Shown piece by piece: positions 1-7,999 of a DNA stretch of 64,000 nucleotides. Where the stretch lies: NCBI RefSeq assembly GCF_902497555.1, contig NZ_CABVGP010000001.1, forward strand, positions 1 through 64,000, read 5' to 3'. A program made the position numbers and the translations under genes. The notes beneath the pieces were generated by a model. It searched no databases. It was not told the DNA's origin and was given only the letters and a program-made list of their open reading frames with translations. The DNA is from Amycolatopsis camponoti (lineage in GTDB: Bacteria; Actinomycetota; Actinomycetes; Mycobacteriales; Pseudonocardiaceae). How positions within the stretch are numbered: position 1 is the first letter of the stretch; each line of letters starts with the position of its first letter.

Positions 1-669
1 CGCGGCGGCGAAGCCGTCGGCCGCCGCGGCGAGCAGCAGCACCGGCGCCAGCCACGGGTTGAGCAAGCCCGCGGTGAGCATCGCCGCCGCGAGCGAGATC
101 GCCGACGACGTCAGGTCGGCCACCCGGCGCAGGCTCGTCTCGATCGACCGGACGCCGAACCGCGCGCCCTGCCTGGCCAGCTCCCGGAAGTCCGCGTCCT
201 CGAACGCGATCAGCCCGACGCGCACGACCGCCGCCGTCACCGCGTCGTCCGCCGCCGCGGTGACGCGAGGCCGCAGCGCCCCCTCGACGGCCGCGACCGC
301 GGCGTCGAGCATCGCGCGCGCCGCGTACGAACCCATGACGACCGCGATCGCCGGCAGCGACTGCAGCACGCGCTCCGGCGTCGGGCCCTGTTCGAGCAGC
401 GCGGTGAAGACGTTCGCGGTGGCGAGCAGCCCGAACGCCGTGACGCAGCCCGAGACGACGTGCACGAGGCCGGCCAGCAGCGTCAGCCTCGGCGACGTCC
501 GCCAGGCCAGCCGCAGCACGACGGCGATCGCGGCCGGCAACGCGCGCACGGCCTGGCCGAACCCGGCGTCGGCCACGCGTTCGTCGACGCGCGCCCATTC
601 GGGCATCTTGACGTTCTCGACCCCGATCAGCGGAGGCGAGTCCTGAGGCGGTTCGGCGGTTCTGCGCAC
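1..669 (-). CDS. ABC exporter transmembrane domain (C-terminal part cut off)
   Basis: Only the N-terminal ~223 residues are inside the window; the ATP-binding half would lie beyond base 1. The translation has alternating hydrophobic segments (for example LTLLAGLVHVVSGCVTAFGL and AISLAAAMLTAGLLNPWLAP) separated by helical stretches, as in the six-helix domain of type-I ABC exporters. The GTG at 669 (VRRTAEPPQ...) follows a purine-rich stretch; an in-frame ATG at 606 (MPEWARVDERV) is the alternative start. No NBD motif is visible, so the family call rests on the membrane domain pattern and substrate cannot be inferred. Confidence 0.6.
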   Translation of the reverse strand, partial: MRRTAEPPQDSPPLIGVENVKMPEWARVDERVADAGFGQAVRALPAAIAVVLRLAWRTSPRLTLLAGLVHVVSGCVTAFGLLATANVFTALLEQGPTPERVLQSLPAIAVVMGSYAARAMLDAAVAAVEGALRPRVTAAADDAVTAAVVRVGLIAFEDADFRELARQGARFGVRSIETSLRRVADLTSSAISLAAAMLTAGLLNPWLAPVLLLAAAADGFAAA

Positions 670-721
670 CCTTACATCTCTACTCCGGGGGTCCGACAAT
701 TCCGGACGCCCGAGCGGTGCC

Positions 722-1189
722 CTACCCGGTTTTCCGGGTGTACCGCGCGCGCAGGAACGGGCTGAATTCGCGGTCTTCGCCCATCTTGACGTCGATTTCG
801 TGCGTCAGGGTGCCGCCGTCGGGGGTCAGCCGGTGCCGGGCCACCCCGCGGGCCGTCTTCTTGTCGAGCACGAGCGTGGTGCCGGCCCAGTCACCGCGGG
901 CGGGTGACTCGGGCGGGAAGCCGTAGCTGTCGAAGCCGTACCAGAGCGTTTCGCCGGACTGCGGGTCGACGGTGAACACGTTGTGCCCCAAGAACTCCGA
1001 GCCGTCTTCGCGGTGCTGGCGATAGTGCTGGACCAGCGCGAAGCCGTTGAGGGCCAAGCGGTATTCGCACTCGGCGCGCGCGGTCGAAGCCGGTGCCCAC
1101 GGCGAGGCGGCGAGGTCTTCGGTGCCGGTCCAGTCGCCCGCGAAGGCCTTCAGGGCGTCGTGCGCGGGCCCGAGGGTGGGCATGTCCAT
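722..1189 (-). CDS. DUF1579-family protein
   Basis: Predicted 155-residue soluble protein of the DUF1579 type: N-terminal LKAFAGDWTGTEDLAASPW, a central QHYRQHREDGSEFLGHNVFT strand region and a C-terminal barrel-like part. These proteins are small beta-rich proteins of unknown biochemical role. Start 1189 is chosen because GGAG lies six bases ahead of that ATG; a second ATG at 1201 overlaps this Shine-Dalgarno. The gene is divergent from a MarR regulator and its promoter region holds a perfect 18-bp palindrome, so it is probably the regulated target of that MarR protein. Confidence 0.75.
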   Translation of the reverse strand: MDMPTLGPAHDALKAFAGDWTGTEDLAASPWAPASTARAECEYRLALNGFALVQHYRQHREDGSEFLGHNVFTVDPQSGETLWYGFDSYGFPPESPARGDWAGTTLVLDKKTARGVARHRLTPDGGTLTHEIDVKMGEDREFSPFLRARYTRKTG

Positions 1190-1202
1190 GGTCGTCTCCA
1201 TT

Positions 1203-1220
1203 TCGACAGGTACCTGTCGA
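1203..1220. promoter_or_regulatory. Perfect 18-bp palindrome, probable MarR operator
   Basis: TCGACAGGTACCTGTCGA reads identically on both strands. It lies between the divergent DUF1579 gene (start 1189) and the MarR gene (start 1239), so one bound dimer could control both. That MarR proteins commonly bind such palindromes in their own divergent promoters is established; the specific pairing is inference. Confidence 0.7.
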
Positions 1221-1238
1221 TGTGCGAGACTAGCACGC

Positions 1239-1685
1239 ATGCGGTCGCATCGAGCCGAGATTTTCACCCGGGTGGTCGACGCGGTCTTCGCGTGCAACGG
1301 CGGTTTCCTCGCGGCGGGTGACGCGCTGACGGAGCCGGTCGGGCTGACGGCGGCCCAGTGGCAGGTCCTCGGTTTCCTCGAGGACGGCCCGGCGACCGCG
1401 GCGGAGGTCGCGCGCCGCCGCGGGCTGCGCCGGCAGAGCGTGCAGGAGACGGTGAACCGATTGCTGCGCAACGGAATGCTCGACCGCTTGCCGAATCCGG
1501 CCGACGCGCGGGCGCCGTTGTTGTCGGTGACGCGGCGGGCGAAGGAAGCGCTGCGCGAGCTGGGGTCGGCGCAGGTCGGCTGGGCGGAGGACGTGGCGGG
1601 ATCCGTGTCCCAGGAGGACCTCGAGACGACGCTGCGGACGTTGCGGCGGCTACGGGAGGTCGTGGCCCAGCCGCGGCTGCTCTGA
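1239..1685 (+). CDS. MarR-family transcriptional regulator
   Basis: 148-residue winged-helix regulator. The DNA-binding core is visible: LTAAQWQVLGFLEDGP, then TAAEVARRRGLRRQSVQETV (helix-turn-helix) followed by NRLLRNGMLDRLPNPADAR and the wing. ATG 1239 is the first start downstream of the 18-bp palindrome. It is transcribed away from the DUF1579 gene and is the likely regulator of it and of itself. Its 3' end overlaps the convergent HxlR gene by about 36 bases. Ligand unknown. Confidence 0.9.
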   Translation: MRSHRAEIFTRVVDAVFACNGGFLAAGDALTEPVGLTAAQWQVLGFLEDGPATAAEVARRRGLRRQSVQETVNRLLRNGMLDRLPNPADARAPLLSVTRRAKEALRELGSAQVGWAEDVAGSVSQEDLETTLRTLRRLREVVAQPRLL

Positions 1686-2144
1686 CGGCTGGTTCGCCGC
1701 GCCGGGGCCGGGGAGCACGTCGATGTCGCGTGCGTGCATCGACTCGCCGCAGTGGGTGCAGCGGAGGTCGACGGTGGTGATCTCGCCGCACGCGTGGTGG
1801 CGGTAGAGCACCGGCGGGCCGGCCTCGCCCGCGAGCCACTTGTCGCCCCAGCGGGTCATGGCCATGAGCATGTCGACGAGCTCGGTGCCCATTTCGGTCA
1901 GGACGTACTCGTAGCGCGGCCGCCGGTCGTACGGCCGCCGCTCGACGATCCCCTGGTCGGCGAGGTGGTTCAGGCGTTCGGTGAGCACTTTGCGCGAGAT
2001 GCCGAGGTCGGCCTGGATCTGCTCGAACCGGCTGATGCCGACCCAGACGTCCCGCAGGATCAGGGGTGACCAGGGTTCGCCGATGACGTCGAGCGTGCGC
2101 GCGATCGAGCACGCGGCCAGCTCGCTGAAGTTCGTGCGCTGCAT
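1650..2144 (-). CDS. HxlR-family transcriptional regulator with C-terminal Cys pair
   Basis: 164-residue regulator. Residues ~10-100 form the HxlR winged helix (CSIARTLDVIGEPWSPLILR, then GISRKVLTERLNHLADQGIV and a wing RPYDRRPRYEYVLTEMG). The C-terminus adds HHACGEITTVDLRCTHCGES, with one Cys followed by a CxxC pair, which could bind zinc or sense redox state/electrophiles. The gene is divergent from a reductase-like gene and a PPOX gene, with a long inverted repeat between them that is the likely operator. Its end overlaps the convergent MarR gene. Confidence 0.9.
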   Translation of the reverse strand: MQRTNFSELAACSIARTLDVIGEPWSPLILRDVWVGISRFEQIQADLGISRKVLTERLNHLADQGIVERRPYDRRPRYEYVLTEMGTELVDMLMAMTRWGDKWLAGEAGPPVLYRHHACGEITTVDLRCTHCGESMHARDIDVLPGPGAANQPSEQPRLGHDLP

Positions 2145-2155
2145 GAAGCCACTTT

Positions 2156-2190
2156 AGCAGTCAGGGTTCCCTCAGGGAACTCTGACTGCT
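2156..2190. promoter_or_regulatory. Long inverted repeat, probable HxlR operator
   Basis: AGCAGTCAG ... CTGACTGCT flank an inner GTTCCC/GGGAAC pair, giving a 35-bp nearly perfect dyad just upstream of the HxlR start (2144). A degenerate copy of the right half (CTCAAGGAACTCCG) follows at about 2207-2220, directly before the rightward gene, so there may be two operator sites. Confidence 0.65.
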
Positions 2191-2234
2191 ACGGTTTTGA
2201 AGTCTCCTCAAGGAACTCCGAAAGGATCGCGGCG

Positions 2235-2822
2235 ATGAGCAAGGTCTTGAGCGCCCACGCGGTGTCGGTCGACGGGTACATCACCGGCCGCGACGCCGGC
2301 CCCGGGCACGGCCTGGGCGACGGCGGCACGCTTTTCGACTGGTACACCGACGGCGACACGCGGAGCCGGGTGTTCGACTTCTTCAAGCTCAGCGCGCCGA
2401 GTGCCCGCGTCTTCGACAGCCTCGCCGGCCGCATCGGCGCGGTCGTCGCGGGCCGCAACACCTACGAGGACTCGGACCGCTTCGGCGGCGGCAGCCCGCA
2501 CCCGGGCGCCCCGCTCTTCCTCGTCAGCCACCGGCCGGCGCCCGAGCTGACCGAGCGGCAGACTCTGTTCGGTGACGTCAAGGAAGCCATCGAGGCCGCT
2601 CGCGAGGCAGCCGGCGGGAAGGACGTCGGCCTCATGGGTGGCGGCGTCCTGACCTCGGCGCTCGCCGCGGGGCTCGTCGACGAGGTCGTCCTCCACCAGG
2701 TGCCCGTGCTGCTCGGCGGCGGCCGGTCGTTCTTCCAGGAGCTTCCCTCGCACGTCCGGCTCCGGCTGATCGAAGCCGTCGCCGCGCCCGGTGTCACCCA
2801 CCTCCACTACGCGATCGCCTGA
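2235..2822 (+). CDS. Dihydrofolate-reductase-like (RibD C-terminal) family protein
   Basis: 195 residues with the RibD_C/DHFR-fold signature: N-terminal VSVDGYITG, central VVAGRNTYED, GLMGGGVLTSALAAGLVDEV and VLLGGGRSFF. These stand-alone homologues are NAD(P)H-binding reductases of mostly unknown substrate and are not folate-pathway enzymes in most cases. The gene is first in a two-gene unit with the PPOX protein (11-base gap) and divergent from an HxlR regulator, suggesting an inducible redox/detoxification function. Confidence 0.85.
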   Translation: MSKVLSAHAVSVDGYITGRDAGPGHGLGDGGTLFDWYTDGDTRSRVFDFFKLSAPSARVFDSLAGRIGAVVAGRNTYEDSDRFGGGSPHPGAPLFLVSHRPAPELTERQTLFGDVKEAIEAAREAAGGKDVGLMGGGVLTSALAAGLVDEVVLHQVPVLLGGGRSFFQELPSHVRLRLIEAVAAPGVTHLHYAIA

Positions 2823-2833
2823 AGGAGACCGTC

Positions 2834-3217
2834 ATGATCAACGCCGACGTCCGCCGCATCCTCGAAACCGCCGTCGTGGGTCACCTCGCCACGCTGCTGC
2901 CCGACGGCGCCCCGCACTCGATCCCGATCTGGGTGGACCCGGAGGGGGACCACATCGCGATCATGACCGGCCCGGACTCCCGCAAGGCCCGCAACCTGCG
3001 GCGCGACCCGCGAGTGGCGCTCTCCCTGACACCGGTGGACAACCCGTTCGAGCCGGTGATCATCCGCGGACGAGTCGAGAAGTGGATCGACGGGGACGCG
3101 GGCTGGGCGATCATCGACCGGATCGCGACCAAGTACATCGGGCAGCCGTACCCGCGCGAGCAGGCGCGGGAGGTGGCGCTGATCGCGGTGGAGCGCCAGA
3201 GCGTGGGCATGGGCTGA
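2834..3217 (+). CDS. PPOX-class (split-barrel) F420/FMN-dependent oxidoreductase
   Basis: 127 residues with the split-barrel flavin/deazaflavin-binding fold: VGHLATLLPDGAPHSIPIWV, then a second strand set ending in SRKARNLRRDPRVALSL and EPVIIRGRVEKW. Length and layout match the actinobacterial PPOX-class enzymes that use F420 or FMN to reduce small electrophiles. GAAGGAG sits just before the ATG. Co-directional with the upstream DHFR-like gene and probably under the same HxlR regulator. Confidence 0.85.
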   Translation: MINADVRRILETAVVGHLATLLPDGAPHSIPIWVDPEGDHIAIMTGPDSRKARNLRRDPRVALSLTPVDNPFEPVIIRGRVEKWIDGDAGWAIIDRIATKYIGQPYPREQAREVALIAVERQSVGMG

Positions 3218-3301
3218 AGAGCGGCCGGGGGCAGGCTGCGCTCGGCGGCGGACGCACTCGCGCGCTACGGCGCGGGGAAGTCCCAGCCGGTCGTGGCCGC
3301 G

Positions 3302-3883
3302 TCAGTCCGGCTTGATGCCCAGCAGCGTCAGGAACGTGCGGAACCCGGCCGGCATGTCGACCTCCGCCGGGTCGAGCAGCCACTGCAGCTGCAAGCCGTC
3401 CAGGACCGCGATCGCGATCGGCGCCAGCTGTTCCGGCGTCGCTCCCGGCGGGAGCTCGTCGCGGTGGCGTTCGAGCATCTGGGTCATGCCCGCCCGCACG
3501 CGCTCGTAGCGGTCGTGGAAGTACTCGCGCGCCGGGTGGTCCTCCGTGACGCTGTCCGCCGCCAGCACCGTGTACGTCTGGACGATCCCCGGCCGGGTCG
3601 CGTTGTAGTCGACCAGCTCGGCCAGCTGGTTGACCGTCATCGACGACTCGTCGCCCTGCGGGGCGTGGCCGAAGTGCAGCAGATCCCACTCGTCGCGGGT
3701 CTCCAGCACCGCCGCCAGCAGATCCTCCTTCGTGGGGAAGTAATGCATCAGCCCCTGCTGGGTCAGCCCCACGCGGTCGGCCACCGCCGCCAGCGAAGTG
3801 CCGCGATAGCCGCGTTCGGCGATCACTTCGAACGCCGCTCGGACGATGCTCGCTCGGCGGTCGGCGCCCCTGGCCCGGGTCAT
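3302..3883 (-). CDS. TetR-family transcriptional regulator
   Basis: 193-residue regulator with an N-terminal HTH (ASIVRAAFEVIAERGYRGTS, then LAAVADRVGLTQQGLMHYFP) and a helical ligand domain. ATG 3883 (MTRARG) is preferred; a TTG seven codons upstream is an alternative. It is divergent from a GH3 beta-glucosidase with only ~74 bp between the starts, so it is the natural candidate regulator of that gene; such an arrangement suggests derepression by a sugar or aglycone (inference). Confidence 0.9.
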   Translation of the reverse strand: MTRARGADRRASIVRAAFEVIAERGYRGTSLAAVADRVGLTQQGLMHYFPTKEDLLAAVLETRDEWDLLHFGHAPQGDESSMTVNQLAELVDYNATRPGIVQTYTVLAADSVTEDHPAREYFHDRYERVRAGMTQMLERHRDELPPGATPEQLAPIAIAVLDGLQLQWLLDPAEVDMPAGFRTFLTLLGIKPD

Positions 3884-3957
3884 GATCCCGAGCCTACGGG
3901 ACAAGCTGTCACGGAACCATAACGTTCACTACCCGACGCCAGGTAGAGTACGCGCCC

Positions 3958-6384
3958 ATGAGCTTCGACGTCGACGCGCTGCTGGCCGAGCTCGACCTGG
4001 ACGCCAAGGCGAGGCTGCTCGCCGGCCAGGACGTCTGGAGCCTGCCCGGGCTCCCGCGGATCGGGCTCCGGTCCGTGGTGCTCTCGGACGGCCCGGTCGG
4101 CGTCCGCGGCGTCCGGTGGAGCCCGGACGACCCCTCGGTGACGCTCCCCAGCCCGACGGCCCTCGCCGCGAGCTGGGACCCGCGCCTGGCGGTGCGGGCC
4201 GGCCGCCTGCTCGCGCAGGAGGCCCGCCGCAAGGGCGTGCACGTCCTCCTCGCCCCGACGGTCAACCTCCAGCGCTCGCCCCTGGGCGGCCGTCACTTCG
4301 AGTGCTACTCGGAAGATCCCCTCCTCACCGGGATGATCGGCGCCGGCTACGTCACCGGCGTTCAGGACGGCGGGGTCGCCGTCACGGTCAAGCACTTCGT
4401 GGCCAACGACTTCGAGACCGAACGCTTCACCGCCGATGTCCACCTCAGCGAGCGCGCGTTGCGCGAGCTCTACCTCGCGCCGTTCGAACTCATCGTCCGG
4501 CGGGCCAAGCCGTGGGGGATCATGGCCGCCTACAACAGTGTCAACGGCACCACGATGACCCAGCACGACGAACTGCTCAACGGCGTGCTGCGCGACGAAT
4601 GGGGCTTCGACGGCTTCATCGTCTCCGACTGGCTGGCCGCGCGCGACACCGTCGCCTCCGCCAACGGCGGCCTCGACGTCGCGATGCCCGGCCCCCGCAC
4701 GGTTTTCGGGGAACAGCTCGCGGAAGCCGTGCGCGGCGGCGAGGTCGACGAAGACGTCGTCGACGAGATGGTGCGGCGCGTGCTCTTGCTGGCCCACCGG
4801 ACCGGCGCGCTCGGCGGCGGCCCCACCCCATGGCAATCCACTGTGGACGGTGAGGCGATCGCGCGCGAGATCGCGCACCGGTCGTTCGTGCTGCTCAGCA
4901 ACGAAACCGGCGTGCTCCCCCTGCGTGCCCCGCAGAGCATCGCCCTGATCGGCGCGCTGGCCGCGGACCCCAAGATCCTCGGCGGCGGCAGCGCCACCGT
5001 GTTCCCCGAACACATCGTCTCCCCTCTGGACGGCCTCCGGAAGGCCGTTCCCCCGAGCACCGACCTGGCGTTCGCCATCGGTGCCGATCCGCGAACGACG
5101 CTACCGCCGGCCACCGACAATTTCCGGCTCCGCGCGACGGCCAAGGCGGCAGACGGCACCCGATTGGCTGAATTTCCGCTCAGGGAAGCCAAAATAAACT
5201 GGATCGGCGAGCTGCCGAGAGGGCTCGACCTGGCCACGCTCGCGTCGGTCGAGATCGAAGGCACCTACCTGCCGGAGCGGAGCGGCACGCACACCTTCGC
5301 CGTCACCGGCCCCGGCGACCTCCGCCTCACCGTCGCGGGTCAGACCCTCTTCGACGGCGTCAACCTGCCCGAAGGCGGCGACGTCTTCACGTCGATCATG
5401 CAGGTGATCGAGCAGCGCCGGGAGGTCGAGCTGACGGCGGGCGAGCTCGTCGACGTCAGCCTGACGTACTGGATCCCGTCGGAGATGGCGGAGTTCGCCC
5501 GCGGCACCTTCGCCTGGGTCACCTTCGCGCTCGGCCACCGCGGCCCGGTCCTCGACCCGGACGCCGCCCTCGACGAAGCCGTTGCCCTGGCGGGGAAGTC
5601 GGACGTCGCGGTCGTCGTGGTCGGCACCACCGCCGAGGTCGAGAGCGAGGGCTTCGACCGGACTTCCCTGGCGCTGCCGGGAAGACAGGACGAACTCGTG
5701 CGGCGGGTCGCGGCGGCCAACCCGAACACGGTGGTCGTCGTCAACGCCGGCTCCCCGGTGGAGCTGCCGTGGCGAGACGACGTCGCCGCGGTGCTGCTCA
5801 CCTGGTTCCCCGGCCAGGCGGGCGGCGACGCGCTCGCCGACGTCCTCTTCGGTCGCGAGGAGCCCGGCGGCCGCTTGCCGACGACGTGGCCCGCGAAGCT
5901 CGAAGACGCCCCGGTCACCGACGTGACGCCGGAAGAAGGCGTTCTCGAGTACGGCGAAGGCGTGTACATCGGGTACAGCGCCTACGCGAAGACAGAGACG
6001 CAACCCGCGTACTGGTTCGGCCACGGCCTGGGCTACACGACCTGGGTCTACGAAGAACTCGACGTCTACCCGGACGACGAAGGCGGCGCACGCGTCCGGG
6101 TCCGCGTCCGCAACTCGGGGACGCGCAAGGGCCGTGAAGTCGTGCAGCTCTACCTGGCCCCGACCGAGCGCGGTGACCGGCCGCCCCGCTGGCTCGTGGG
6201 GTTCGCGAGCGTCGAAGCGGGCCCCGGTGAATCGGTCGAGTCCGACATCGTCGTGCCGCCGAGGTCCGCTGAAGTCTGGCGAGACGGCTGGCGGCACATC
6301 GCCGGCGAGTACGTCCTGGAGGCTTCGCACTCCTACGCGCAGCCGCGGCTGAGCACGCGGGTCGTCCTCCAGAAAATACGTTGA
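3958..6384 (+). CDS. Glycoside hydrolase family 3 beta-glucosidase with PA14 insert
   Basis: 808 residues, full length for GH3 enzymes with an inserted PA14 domain. The N-terminal TIM barrel holds KHFVANDFETER and the nucleophile region IVSDWLAARDTV, with the catalytic Asp near residue 224. A second alpha/beta domain follows (LPLRAPQSIALIGALA), is interrupted by a PA14-like region at about residues 380-530 (YLPERSGTHTFAVTGPGDLR), and ends with a fibronectin-III-like domain. No signal peptide, so it is probably cytosolic and cleaves imported beta-glucosides. TetR-type gene divergent upstream. Confidence 0.92.
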   Translation: MSFDVDALLAELDLDAKARLLAGQDVWSLPGLPRIGLRSVVLSDGPVGVRGVRWSPDDPSVTLPSPTALAASWDPRLAVRAGRLLAQEARRKGVHVLLAPTVNLQRSPLGGRHFECYSEDPLLTGMIGAGYVTGVQDGGVAVTVKHFVANDFETERFTADVHLSERALRELYLAPFELIVRRAKPWGIMAAYNSVNGTTMTQHDELLNGVLRDEWGFDGFIVSDWLAARDTVASANGGLDVAMPGPRTVFGEQLAEAVRGGEVDEDVVDEMVRRVLLLAHRTGALGGGPTPWQSTVDGEAIAREIAHRSFVLLSNETGVLPLRAPQSIALIGALAADPKILGGGSATVFPEHIVSPLDGLRKAVPPSTDLAFAIGADPRTTLPPATDNFRLRATAKAADGTRLAEFPLREAKINWIGELPRGLDLATLASVEIEGTYLPERSGTHTFAVTGPGDLRLTVAGQTLFDGVNLPEGGDVFTSIMQVIEQRREVELTAGELVDVSLTYWIPSEMAEFARGTFAWVTFALGHRGPVLDPDAALDEAVALAGKSDVAVVVVGTTAEVESEGFDRTSLALPGRQDELVRRVAAANPNTVVVVNAGSPVELPWRDDVAAVLLTWFPGQAGGDALADVLFGREEPGGRLPTTWPAKLEDAPVTDVTPEEGVLEYGEGVYIGYSAYAKTETQPAYWFGHGLGYTTWVYEELDVYPDDEGGARVRVRVRNSGTRKGREVVQLYLAPTERGDRPPRWLVGFASVEAGPGESVESDIVVPPRSAEVWRDGWRHIAGEYVLEASHSYAQPRLSTRVVLQKIR

Positions 6385-6409
6385 CGCCCACCGCAGGAGC
6401 CCCTAGCTT
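6381..6409 (+). promoter_or_regulatory. Candidate promoter for leader ORF and GNAT gene
   Basis: TTGACG and TAGCTT separated by 17 bases, directly at the stop of the GH3 gene and ~45 bases ahead of the leader ORF. Spacing matches a housekeeping-sigma promoter, although the -10 is not a strong consensus. Confidence 0.4.
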
Positions 6410-6450
6410 CAGCGGCGCACCCCGGAACGAGCGGAAGGGAGGTGGGTCCG

Positions 6451-6507
6451 ATGATCACGCAACCGATCACGCGCTCCCACCTCGCCTCGAGGGTGCCGGG
6501 TTTCTGA
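6451..6507 (+). CDS. Candidate 18-residue leader peptide upstream of GNAT gene
   Basis: ATG followed by 17 sense codons (MITQPITRSHLASRVPGF) and TGA. It is preceded by a strong Shine-Dalgarno (GGGAGGTG), stronger than that of the main gene. A 7-bp hairpin (CCGGGAG/CTCCCGG, 6508-6527) sits between its stop and the ribosome-binding site of the GNAT gene. This layout is typical of translation-coupled attenuation, but coding potential of so short a frame cannot be proved by eye. Confidence 0.4.
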   Translation: MITQPITRSHLASRVPGF

Positions 6508-6527
6508 CCGGGAGCGCGTACTCCCGG
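6508..6527 (+). promoter_or_regulatory. Hairpin abutting the GNAT ribosome-binding site
   Basis: CCGGGAG-cgcgta-CTCCCGG begins at the stop codon of the leader ORF and ends immediately before the AAGGA of the GNAT gene. Its folding would depend on whether a ribosome occupies the leader ORF. Confidence 0.45.
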
Positions 6528-6537
6528 AAGGACTTCC

Positions 6538-7440
6538 ATGACCGATCTGGTCGTGCGCCCGCTCGAAGCGGGCGAAGAATCACTGTTCACCTCCCTGCCC
6601 GACCGCGGCCTCGTCGGCCGCAAGCTGCTCGGCAACGACTTCGCCGAGATGGCGGCCAAGGGCGAATACCGGCCCGAATGGGTCTGGGTCGCGCTGCGCG
6701 ATGACGTCGTCGTGGCGCGGGCCGCGTGGTGGGGCACCCCCAAGGACGCGGAACCGATCGCGCTCGACTGGTTCGACTTCACCGACTTCGACGCGGGCGT
6801 CGAGCTGCTGAAACGGGTCCCGCTGCGCGCGGAGTACTCCCTGACCACGCCGCCCGGCTGGCAGGACGACCCGGACGTCGCGCACGAGGTCACCATCCGC
6901 GTGGAGGCGGCCGAGAAGGCGGGCTACCGCAAGCTCGTCGAGCGCTACCGGTTCTGCTGGACGCCGGAGAACGGCCTGCCGGCGCGAACCGGCCGGCTCG
7001 TCTTCCGGCCCGAGCCGGACGACGACGTGATCCTCGACGTCTTCAGGCGGGTGCACGCCGGCAGCCTCGACGCGCACGTGCGGAAGACGGTCGAGGAGCA
7101 CGGGCTCGACGCGGCCGCCCGCGAGGACCTCGACATCATGCTGTGGATGCCGGCGCCGCGGGACTGGTGGCGGCTGGCGTACACACCCGAGGGCGAGCTG
7201 GCCGGGTTCGTCCTGCCGAGCCGCAACGCCTACGACCCGGTGGTCGGCTACGTCGCCGTCGTGCCGGAGCAGCGCGGCCACGGCTACGCGTACGACCTGG
7301 TGGTCGAGGCTACGCACGACCTCATCGGGTACGGCGCGGAGCAGATCGTCGCGGGCACCGACGTCGGCAACGTCCCGATGGCCAAGGCCTTCGCCAAGGC
7401 GGGCTACCCGGTGACCCAGCACCGCATCGACCTCGTGTGA
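6538..7440 (+). CDS. GNAT-family N-acetyltransferase, duplicated-domain type
   Basis: 300 residues. The C-terminal half has the acetyl-CoA-binding signature VGYVAVVPEQRGHGYAYDLV followed by GTDVGNVPMAKAFAKAGYPV, the classic GNAT motifs A and B. The N-terminal half (LRDDVVVARAAWWG) looks like a second degenerate GNAT domain. Substrate unknown; related proteins acetylate small amines, including antibiotics. The unusual feature is the 5' leader with a short ORF and hairpin. A strong GC hairpin follows the stop. Confidence 0.85.
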   Translation: MTDLVVRPLEAGEESLFTSLPDRGLVGRKLLGNDFAEMAAKGEYRPEWVWVALRDDVVVARAAWWGTPKDAEPIALDWFDFTDFDAGVELLKRVPLRAEYSLTTPPGWQDDPDVAHEVTIRVEAAEKAGYRKLVERYRFCWTPENGLPARTGRLVFRPEPDDDVILDVFRRVHAGSLDAHVRKTVEEHGLDAAAREDLDIMLWMPAPRDWWRLAYTPEGELAGFVLPSRNAYDPVVGYVAVVPEQRGHGYAYDLVVEATHDLIGYGAEQIVAGTDVGNVPMAKAFAKAGYPVTQHRIDLV

Positions 7441-7447
7441 TCCCCGG

Positions 7448-7479
7448 CGGCGGCCGCGTCTTGCCCGGCGCGGCCGCCG
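7448..7479 (+). terminator. Strong GC hairpin after the GNAT gene
   Basis: CGGCGGCCGCG and CGCGGCCGCCG form an 11-bp perfect stem with a 10-base loop beginning eight bases after the stop codon. No U tract, as usual for actinobacterial terminators. Confidence 0.7.
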
Positions 7480-7529
7480 CGCGGTAACGTCGCTAGAGCG
7501 ATCTATCAAATCGGCACAGGGGGCCCGAG

Positions 7530-7967
7530 ATGGACGTTCTGCAGGAGAAGGGTCTGACGCCGCTTCGCGTGATCCTCGGCTTTTCGCTGGTCAGTACGAC
7601 AATCCACTACGCGCACAACGCCATTCGCGTCGCGGACTACCCGCAGCTGCCGGGCGTCTCGGCGACGGTGGCGGGCATCGTCGTCGCCTTCGGCTGGGTG
7701 CTGTTCACGACGTTCGGCTGGCTCGGCTACCGCGCGTACGTCCGGAAGAAGTACCCGCGGGCGCTGGCCTTCCTGTTGGTCTATTCGCTGGCCGGGATGA
7801 TCACCCTCGGCCACTTCCTGACCGGCGTACCGCAGATCCCGGGGTTCTTCTTCGCGACGATCTTCACGGATGCCGCAGCGGGGCTCGCACTCTGGGTGTT
7901 CCTCACCTGGGCCTGGGCGACACTCGACCGGGTGACCTCGCGAGATCAAGTTTCTACACAACATTGA
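7530..7967 (+). CDS. Small four-helix membrane protein of unknown function
   Basis: 145 residues with four predicted membrane helices (about residues 12-32, 45-68, 78-100 and 108-130), cytoplasmic N-terminus rich in charged residues, and no recognisable catalytic motif. The extracellular loops carry His/Asn/Tyr residues (HYAHNAIRVADYPQ). It lies between the GNAT gene and the box cluster; its last codons overlap the left half of an inverted repeat that belongs to the boxC promoter. No function assigned. Confidence 0.7.
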   Translation: MDVLQEKGLTPLRVILGFSLVSTTIHYAHNAIRVADYPQLPGVSATVAGIVVAFGWVLFTTFGWLGYRAYVRKKYPRALAFLLVYSLAGMITLGHFLTGVPQIPGFFFATIFTDAAAGLALWVFLTWAWATLDRVTSRDQVSTQH

Positions 7968-7990
7968 CGTTCGTCGGAACTGTGTAGACA
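7953..7990 (+). promoter_or_regulatory. Inverted repeat and promoter-like elements ahead of boxC
   Basis: TCTACACA (7953-7960) and TGTGTAGA (7981-7988) are perfect inverted half-sites. Between and over them lie TTGACG (7964-7969) and TAGACA (7985-7990), spaced 15 bases. The presumed start point would fall at or a few bases before the GTG at 8000, so the box transcript may be leaderless. A repressor bound to the repeat would block this promoter. Confidence 0.55.
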
Positions 7991-7999
7991 CTCGGACGG

